From JAGHBT01 sp035311885 (GTDB taxonomy: Bacteria; Krumholzibacteriota; Krumholzibacteriia; Krumholzibacteriales; WJIX01), in the NCBI GenBank assembly GCA_964554125.1, contig CAZKNG010000103.1, positions 1 to 7,017 of the forward strand: DNA of 7,017 nt, in the 5' to 3' direction. Below are positions 1 to 4,561 of the stretch, in pieces (within the stretch, counting starts at the first letter, position 1; each line of letters begins with the position of its first letter). The position numbers were made by a program, and so were the translations under genes. Below the pieces are notes generated by a model. It was not told the origin of the DNA. It did not search any database and saw nothing but the letters and a program-made list of their open reading frames with translations.

Positions 1-173
1 AAATGGTTGTTTCACCCCCCAAGTAAGCGGGGAAGAAACCATCGCTGACCTTCTATTCTGCCCCCGCCGGCGGAGGGAAGTCTTTAGCGAACTTTATTCG
101 ATCCCCAAAAGGAGGATAAAGGCCGCAGGTAAAATCACAGGAAAATTATCATTTTAAAAAAAAGGAGGGACTG
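1..173. other. Upstream region without an identifiable gene
   Basis: No gene could be established here. On the + strand one frame is open from base 2 to a TAA at 155-157 (51 codons, no start seen), so it could be the tail of a gene entering from the left, but an open stretch this short is expected by chance and its translation (several consecutive Arg, no recognisable motif) matches nothing I know. There is a GC-rich palindrome, CCGCCGGCGG, at about 64-73, and a strong Shine-Dalgarno-like AAGGAGGAT near 109-117 with no start codon at a usable distance. A poor sigma-54-like GG-N10-GC pair (75-76 and 87-88) is also present but matches the consensus weakly elsewhere. Confidence 0.3.
164..169 (+). 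promoter_or_regulatory. Strong ribosome binding site of the broken small ORF
   Basis: GGAGGG follows a run of A's and lies 4-5 bases before the ATG at 174. Both the sequence and the spacing are near ideal. This is the main reason to treat the ATG at 174 as a genuine (or formerly genuine) start even though the frame meets TGA three codons later. Confidence 0.6.
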
Positions 174-383
174 ATGTTTACGTGATTTATAATTTATACA
201 AGCCTGATCGTATCAATAGGGCTTTTTGGGGGAGGAAACTATTTGGTTTCTTCTCAATCTTCCGCAGCAAATGGGGCGGAAGAGGTTGATGCCCCGGAAT
301 CTGAGTCAGCGTCATGGGGAGCGATAAAGGCGATGTTCAGGCCTTGTGATTCGGGAGATGATGATAAAAGAGATAAAGATTGA
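174..383 (+). pseudogene. Small exported protein, interrupted by TGA at codon 4
   Basis: From the ATG at 174 the frame reads M-F-T-stop (TGA 183-185) and then continues open to TGA TAA at 381-386, giving 69 codons in all. The part after the stop looks like a real small secreted protein: a hydrophobic stretch (FIIYTSLIVSIGLFGGG), a polar region ending S-S-A-A like a signal-peptidase site, an acidic segment, a W-G-A-I-K-A-M-F-R stretch and a charged D/K/R-rich end. A single CGA-to-TGA transition would explain the stop, and restoring Arg at position 4 would supply the positive charge that the signal-peptide n-region now lacks. Alternatives are a sequencing error, readthrough, or a four-codon leader whose downstream open frame is coincidental. 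Selenocysteine inside a signal peptide is unlikely. No function is assigned. The layout (small exported protein ahead of a larger gene) is repeated at 4253-4546. Confidence 0.5.
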
Positions 384-471
384 TAAGTAATTGACAAGGG
401 TTATAGAATAATCAAAAGGGAGCAGGAAATATTATTTAAAAGGACAGGATTTGAGAGGAGATGATATTACT

Positions 472-1476
472 GTGAAGAATCTAATAAAGAGAGTGGTGCT
501 TGTCGCGGTAGTATTTCAGCTGGCAGGTCTGGTTATAGTTTTCTCCGAATCAACCGCCGCGACGATAACTACAAAGGATATTTATAGCGATTATATTAAT
601 AAGGCCTATGTAGTGGAGGGGGTGATTCAATCACCAAAGTTGAAATGGATACTTCATGAAGAATATAATCCTTATACTACTCATCCTGCTCTTTTAGGGA
701 AGAAAACTCAAATAGTTGAAATCGAGTTTACAATAGAAAATGTTCTTATTGGGGATTTGGAGAAAAAGTATGTGACGCTTATTGGTCTTGGTGGGCGTCT
801 ATATTCTGGTGGGAAAACTAGAGATCTTTCAGAATTAGAAACAGGTGATAAAATCATAATCCCTTTGAGATATATTCCAAAGGGTATGTATGAATCAGGT
901 GAAAAACTATTTATAACTGGATGTGACAATTCCCGTTTTCTAATAAAAGGTGATACTTTCATAAGGGGCAGAAAAAGTGAACCAATTCAAACTGGGAAGG
1001 TAGCCGATCTTTATAAAGCAATAGAAGAGATCAAGAAGATGAGAAGTATTGAGGCAATAACAGAGAAAGCTGAATTGATAGTACAGGGTAAAGTTAAAAA
1101 CAGGTGGACTACGGAAGACACGCTGTCGAACGGGCTTTCTAAACATATAGAACGGGTCGAATTAGAGATAGAATCTCTTTTTAAAGGTAATCTGAACAAC
1201 AATACAGTGGTATTTAGTATAATAATAATGGCCAGTTATAACCCTCCATGGAAGACATCTGTTCCAATTCATATAAATCCAGGTGAAGACTGGATAGTAT
1301 TCTTAAAATGGGCGGAAGAGCCGGGGTATTATCCATTCGCTGGTGTAAATGGTATGTTCAGATTAAAAGGGGATAAAGCTATCAGAGATAATAGAAAACC
1401 TGTTGATAACAGTTTGAAGGCAATAAAAGCCGCAATTTCCCGTGGGATTTCGGGAGGTGATAAAAATGCGGAGTAG
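472..1476 (+). CDS. Exported protein of unknown function with two repeated domains
   Basis: I do not recognise a named family. GTG at 472 is preferred over the upstream in-frame TTG at 451: it gives a classic signal peptide (M-K-N-L-I-K-R, then a hydrophobic core, cleavage probably after S-T-A-A near residue 30), with AGGAG at 456-460 upstream, somewhat distant at 11 bases. The mature protein appears to be two copies of one domain of 110-120 residues. Copy 1 (about 42-162) has A-Y-V-V-E-G-V, then E-F-T-I-E-N-V-L-I-G-D-L, G-D-K-I-I-I-P-L-R and F-L-I-K-G-D. Copy 2 (about 195-302) has A-E-L-I-V-Q-G-K-V, E-L-E-I-E-S-L-F-K-G-N-L, G-E-D-W-I-V-F-L-K and F-R-L-K-G-D, in the same order and at similar spacing. 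The predicted strands alternate, suggesting a beta-barrel or sandwich exposed in the periplasm or outside the cell. The gene ends inside the next one (11-base overlap), so the two are probably translationally coupled and act together. Upstream (384-471) I see no convincing promoter. Confidence 0.8.
   Translation: MKNLIKRVVLVAVVFQLAGLVIVFSESTAATITTKDIYSDYINKAYVVEGVIQSPKLKWILHEEYNPYTTHPALLGKKTQIVEIEFTIENVLIGDLEKKYVTLIGLGGRLYSGGKTRDLSELETGDKIIIPLRYIPKGMYESGEKLFITGCDNSRFLIKGDTFIRGRKSEPIQTGKVADLYKAIEEIKKMRSIEAITEKAELIVQGKVKNRWTTEDTLSNGLSKHIERVELEIESLFKGNLNNNTVVFSIIIMASYNPPWKTSVPIHINPGEDWIVFLKWAEEPGYYPFAGVNGMFRLKGDKAIRDNRKPVDNSLKAIKAAISRGISGGDKNAE
1453..1460 (+). promoter_or_regulatory. Ribosome binding site fixing the ATG 1466 start
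   Basis: GGAGGTGA lies within the end of the preceding gene, with GGAGG ending 8 bases before ATG 1466. It decides between that ATG and the in-frame GTG at 1442, which has no such site and would add eight residues in front of an otherwise typical signal peptide. Confidence 0.75.
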
Positions 1477-3949
1477 ATATTTATTGTTATTTTTGGCTTT
1501 GTTTGTTTTTTCTCCAGTATTACTTTGGGGACAATGTACTTATGAGGACCTGATTAAGTCGAATGCAAGTCACCCAAACAACATATACTGTTGGCCGCCG
1601 GATGCTGAAATCAAATATAATTACAGTTCTTATAATGAACCTTTTGGCTCATCAAGTACTGAGGTCGATGCTGCGGCAGCCAGTTGGAATGATAATACAA
1701 ATATCTCACTAACCAGCGGTTCCAGCGGAAATATGCTTTGGATAGCGAACAAAACTCAATGGGAGTATTACGGTTTTGATTCAACTTGTGCAGGAGTAAC
1801 GCTAACTTCTCTAACCTCAGATCAGAAATACATTAGTGAATTTAGCATTTATATAAACGGCGCCTACTTTGAATCTGATATATGGAGTAGCAGTTGTGAG
1901 TCAGGCAAAATTGATCTTGCATCAATAATGCGCCATGAATTCGGGCACGCGATAGGTTTAGGTGATGTGAGCTGTACTAATACTGTAATGGATGGAACCT
2001 ATACTCTCGGCGAATGCCGAAGCGATATTACGGCTGTTGATATTGAGGCGGCGAATTATCTTCATGATAATTCCGCGGGGCGGCTGGTGGATTTTCGTCC
2101 GATCTTTGAAGATGGCAAGGTCAATGTAACCTGGGAAATCATCACTCATGGGGAAGGTGTTTTTTATTTAGAGCGGAAGATAACGGGCGAAGCTTCCTTT
2201 AAGAAAATAGCGCATTTTGTTTTTAATAAAAATAATCCAAAAAGTTCTGTCCAATATAAATATTCTGATAACAGTGGTAATCAAAAGGCGATATACCGCT
2301 TAGTTGAAAGGGACGGTTTTGGGAAAAGGATAGTTCATGCAATAGAGAAGCCTATTCTTCCGTTTAATTATAATCCGAATCCACCCCTGACATTTAATCC
2401 CGATAGCATCAAGGCTGATCTCGTTGTTTGGGCTTCGAAATATTTAGAAAAAGAAACTCTAAAGAGTACATCGTCTACCGCGGACTGGGTTGCTATTGGC
2501 CCTGAAGAATATCTTTCACCTCAGGGGCTTGGTATTTCCTCGCTTGCTTACTGGCATGAAATGGAAGACGGGATATCTACACAAATAAGGGACCTGCAAT
2601 ATATTGAAAGCAATTGGAATGGGGACTTAAAGGCATATATAAGTTATTTGTATGAGAACGGCACTCAATATGTTGTTTTAGTTGGTGACGCGAATGACTA
2701 TGAGCTCTGGGACGATCCCGCTGTCTGGGATGAAATAAAGCCCGATTATCAGAGTCAGCCTGCGTATGATATAATATCGGCTGATTATTATCTTGATCAA
2801 GCTTCTCCTGATGCGAGCATGTCCTATTTTACTCCTTACTATGCCTCAGAATTGCCGAAATCTGATATTGACGATGACGGTTATCCGGAGATGGTAATTG
2901 GCCGGATACCAGCCCACAGTGCTACAGATGTTCTTTTGTACACATCAAAAGCGGTAAAATATATTCAGGATGCAAATGGCCCATGGATTGATGAGATAAG
3001 TCTCTGGATAGACAGCAGAAATATGGCGGGTAATGACGGCAGTTTTGCTGATAGCCTGGGGATGGATTTGTTAAACTATATCCCCGCTGCTTTTAATTCA
3101 CATGTGATCAAGAATGCTCCCTGCCCGGCCTGTCTGGATTATCCTGAACGAGAATCTATGGCAATTGGCGAGTTCGATGCGGGCAGGTCATTGATAATTT
3201 CGTTCGGCACTATAGCGAATTGTTATCGTCTGAACGATTGGCTGGATGTCAGTAATGGCTTTACGGTTTCAAAACTGGATGATAATGATATATTTCCGTT
3301 TCTACTGGCGACAAGTTGTGAGCAGGGAGCATTCGATGAGACGGAGAGCCCGAATTCCGGGAGGCCGATATGTGAGAGGCTCCTCTTTGATAACAAGAGA
3401 GGTCCGATCGGAATATACGCCCCAAGCAGGGGAAGCTGGCAGACTGGGAATTATTTAATGGGAAAGATGGTGTTAGAATATCTTTATGACAAGGGGGCGC
3501 AATCTCTCGGTCATGCCTGTATGGCGGCGCAGCGTGATCTTATGTGGATGTATCCGAAATATACTGATTTGGCAAAATCCTATGTATTTTTAGGTGATCC
3601 CGCACTCTTTTTAGCAGGGGCTGTAGAGGGAGAGATTACTTCTATAGAAGAAGATCCGAATGAGATATCTGGGTACGCTCTGAATGCAATTTATCCCAAT
3701 CCTTTCAATCCCAGTACCAGCATTGAATTTTCTCTTTCAAAAAGGGGAAATGTTGAAGTTAATGTTTATGATGTGGAGGGCAAACTGGTAAAATCTCTAT
3801 TTTCCGGCTCAAAGCAGGCGGGGACTCATACTGTTAGATGGAACGGCACGAATACGAAAGGGCAAAGTGTTGTATCAGGTATTTATTTCTGCCGTTTACA
3901 ATTACAGGGAATGAAAGGTGTCACAAGAAAGATGGTGCTTTTGCGCTAG
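1466..3949 (+). CDS. Exported metzincin / gingipain-like (C25) fusion with C-terminal sorting domain
   Basis: An 827-residue secreted protein. Residues 1-22 form a signal peptide (M-R-S-R, then a Leu/Phe-rich core). Residues about 30-200 are a matrixin-like zinc metalloprotease: H157-E-F-G-H161-A-I-G-L-G-D167 fits HExxHxxGxxH/D, with Met175 in T-V-M-D-G as the probable Met-turn. The third ligand would be Asp, not the His usual in matrixins. About 204-295 is an FN3-like beta domain. About 317-725 resembles peptidase C25 (gingipain): YVVLVGD at 402-408, an Asp-rich D-I-D-D-D-G at 467 leading to G-R-I-P-A at 479, and S-C-E-Q-G-A-F-D with Cys618. Where the family has G-H-G with the catalytic His, this protein reads S-F-G-T (Phe580), so cysteine-protease activity is doubtful. 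About 735-827 is a FlgD-like/type IX sorting domain (YPNPFNPST at 743, then V-Y-D-x-x-G-K, W-N-G, S-G-I-Y-F, K-M-V-L-L-R), which implies display on or release from the cell surface. Its start overlaps the previous gene by 11 bases. Domain calls are from motifs seen by eye; the biological substrate is unknown. Confidence 0.9.
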   Translation: MRSRYLLLFLALFVFSPVLLWGQCTYEDLIKSNASHPNNIYCWPPDAEIKYNYSSYNEPFGSSSTEVDAAAASWNDNTNISLTSGSSGNMLWIANKTQWEYYGFDSTCAGVTLTSLTSDQKYISEFSIYINGAYFESDIWSSSCESGKIDLASIMRHEFGHAIGLGDVSCTNTVMDGTYTLGECRSDITAVDIEAANYLHDNSAGRLVDFRPIFEDGKVNVTWEIITHGEGVFYLERKITGEASFKKIAHFVFNKNNPKSSVQYKYSDNSGNQKAIYRLVERDGFGKRIVHAIEKPILPFNYNPNPPLTFNPDSIKADLVVWASKYLEKETLKSTSSTADWVAIGPEEYLSPQGLGISSLAYWHEMEDGISTQIRDLQYIESNWNGDLKAYISYLYENGTQYVVLVGDANDYELWDDPAVWDEIKPDYQSQPAYDIISADYYLDQASPDASMSYFTPYYASELPKSDIDDDGYPEMVIGRIPAHSATDVLLYTSKAVKYIQDANGPWIDEISLWIDSRNMAGNDGSFADSLGMDLLNYIPAAFNSHVIKNAPCPACLDYPERESMAIGEFDAGRSLIISFGTIANCYRLNDWLDVSNGFTVSKLDDNDIFPFLLATSCEQGAFDETESPNSGRPICERLLFDNKRGPIGIYAPSRGSWQTGNYLMGKMVLEYLYDKGAQSLGHACMAAQRDLMWMYPKYTDLAKSYVFLGDPALFLAGAVEGEITSIEEDPNEISGYALNAIYPNPFNPSTSIEFSLSKRGNVEVNVYDVEGKLVKSLFSGSKQAGTHTVRWNGTNTKGQSVVSGIYFCRLQLQGMKGVTRKMVLLR

Positions 3950-4023
3950 CACATCTCTCTACATCTTTTGAGTAAAAAGGGTTTAAAAGAACCTGGTTGT
4001 TGAGTTGTTTGAAACTTTTTGTC

Positions 4024-4068
4024 AAGAAAAGGAAGTCCCCAGTTGTCTTGCTTTCCCTTCCTTTTCTT
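4024..4068. repeat. Perfect 12-bp inverted repeat, 21-base loop
   Basis: AAGAAAAGGAAG (4024-4035) is the exact reverse complement of CTTCCTTTTCTT (4057-4068); two more pairs (TC 4022-4023 with GA 4070-4071) can form around a bulged A. It lies 75 bases after the stop of the protease gene and could end or stabilise that transcript. However, the stem is AT-rich and is not followed by a T-run on either strand, so it is not a standard intrinsic terminator. The loop base-pairing partners downstream leave open a structured RNA. Confidence 0.65.
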
Positions 4069-4141
4069 AGATGCTGGGACAGGAGGTTTTAATAAAAGCA
4101 CAACTGCTGGGTCGTATCACATGCTGAGAGCTTGCCGTTTT

Positions 4142-4159
4142 CTCATATCCCTATATGAG
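4142..4159. repeat. Inverted repeat upstream of the promoter, possible operator
   Basis: CTCATAT (4142-4148) and ATATGAG (4153-4159) form a perfect 7-bp palindrome around CCCT, 20 bases before the -35 box. Its ATATCCCTA (4145-4153) recurs in inverted orientation as TAGGGATAT at 4221-4229, so the two sites bracket the promoter. This placement suits a protein-binding site; a weak hairpin is the alternative. Confidence 0.4.
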
Positions 4160-4179
4160 CCTTTCTAGGATTTTTTCTC

Positions 4180-4208
4180 TTGACATAAAATCGAGATCAG
4201 GATAGTAT
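4180..4208 (+). promoter_or_regulatory. Sigma-70-type promoter of the small-protein/activator unit
   Basis: A consensus -35 box TTGACA (4180-4185) is followed, after exactly 17 bases, by TAGTAT (4203-4208, four of six matches to TATAAT). Transcription would start near 4215, about 38 bases before the ATG at 4253. It is the best promoter match I found in the window and faces the gene pair directly. Confidence 0.7.
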
Positions 4209-4233
4209 GAAAACCGGCTTTAGGGATATCCTG
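4198..4233. repeat. 7-bp inverted repeat flanking the -10 box and start site
   Basis: CAGGATA (4198-4204) and TATCCTG (4227-4233) are exact reverse complements 22 bases apart. The left arm overlaps the -10 box and the right arm lies in the predicted 5' leader, inside the 8-base palindrome GGATATCC (4224-4231). It could be an operator or could fold in the leader RNA; only part of the left arm would be transcribed, so the DNA-site reading is favoured. Confidence 0.35.
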
Positions 4234-4252
4234 TAAAAACCTTGGGGGCGCT

Positions 4253-4546
4253 ATGAAGAATATAAATAGATCAGGTCTGATAATATTCCTTGTTATTGTT
4301 TTTCTTTTTACCACATGTCTTATATCTGCAGATATTTACGCCAGAGTGTGGATTAAACAAGAAGTAAATTTAGGAGAGCCGGGGGGAGATCCTAATTTAA
4401 TAATAGATAATAATATAAATCCAAATCCTGAAACTGTCGTTAGAAGCAGTGCCACCCAGGATAACAAAGCAGAGGTAGAGTCAGTTTCTGCTTTAGTTCT
4501 ATATTCAAAGATAATATTCAATCAGTTTTTAGGTTTTCTGTTCTAA
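4253..4546 (+). CDS. Small exported protein of unknown function, hydrophobic C-terminus
   Basis: A 97-residue protein matching no family I recognise. Residues 1-30 are a signal peptide: basic start (M-K-N-I-N-R), a long hydrophobic core (L-I-I-F-L-V-I-V-F-L-F), and cleavage near L-I-S-A or D-I-Y-A; T-T-C is not a proper lipobox. The middle (about 31-76) is polar and rich in Asn, Asp, Glu and Pro (G-E-P-G-G-D-P then several I-D-N-N/N-P units) and is probably unfolded. The last 20 or so residues (S-V-S-A-L-V-L-Y-S-K to F-L-G-F-L-F) are strongly hydrophobic. The gene follows a good promoter; its Shine-Dalgarno is a loose G-run (TTGGGGGCG) before the ATG. It lies 15 bases before the TPR/sigma-54 activator, so the two are almost certainly co-transcribed. 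It may be a peptide precursor, a membrane-tethered sensor partner, or simply a short secreted protein; the first is speculation. Confidence 0.75.
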   Translation: MKNINRSGLIIFLVIVFLFTTCLISADIYARVWIKQEVNLGEPGGDPNLIIDNNINPNPETVVRSSATQDNKAEVESVSALVLYSKIIFNQFLGFLF

Positions 4547-4561
4547 TCTACTAGGGGATTA

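Larger units (their letters stand above)
3950..4252. other. Intergenic region with repeats and a promoter
   Basis: A 303-base gap between two + strand units. It holds, in order, a 12-bp inverted repeat (4024-4068), an AGGAGG (4081-4086) with no usable start codon after it, a small hairpin (4142-4159), a strong promoter (4180-4208) and an inverted repeat spanning the -10 and the likely transcription start (4198-4233). CTGGG occurs twice (4074-4078, 4107-4111), and both copies can pair with CCCAG in the loop of the 12-bp repeat. No protein-coding frame with a credible start was found on the + strand. Confidence 0.6.

Noticed and set aside
74..89. Possible sigma-54 promoter (GG at 75-76, GC at 87-88)
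   Set aside because: The GG/GC spacing is right, but four of eleven consensus positions fail, including T and C in the -24 element and the second T of TTGC; such matches are common by chance.
1..130. Minus-strand ATG near base 45 that would start a gene running off the left edge
   Set aside because: Only about 14 codons are visible and there is no promoter or motif to support it.
183..185. TGA at codon 4 as selenocysteine or as Trp/Gly in an altered code
   Set aside because: Selenocysteine in the n-region of a signal peptide makes little sense and no SECIS-like hairpin is evident just downstream; the large genes use TGG for Trp and run long frames without internal TGA, so the standard code holds.
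182..289. Alternative GTG-started frame overlapping the broken small ORF
   Set aside because: It yields a basic 35-residue peptide without signal peptide or motif, and the ribosome binding site is better placed for ATG 174.
391..412. TTGACA followed by TATAGAATAAT upstream of the two-repeat protein, looking like a sigma-70 promoter
   Set aside because: The usable -10-like hexamers (404-412) are only 7-10 bases from the -35 box, far from the required 16-18; no second -35 fits at the right distance.
3994..4008. Possible sigma-54 promoter TGG...TTGT after the protease gene
   Set aside because: The -12 element ends GT instead of GC and the CACG part of the -24 element is absent.
3997..4092. Open frame from TTG codons through the 12-bp inverted repeat
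   Set aside because: No ribosome binding site, and its coding run is a by-product of the purine/pyrimidine-rich repeat arms.
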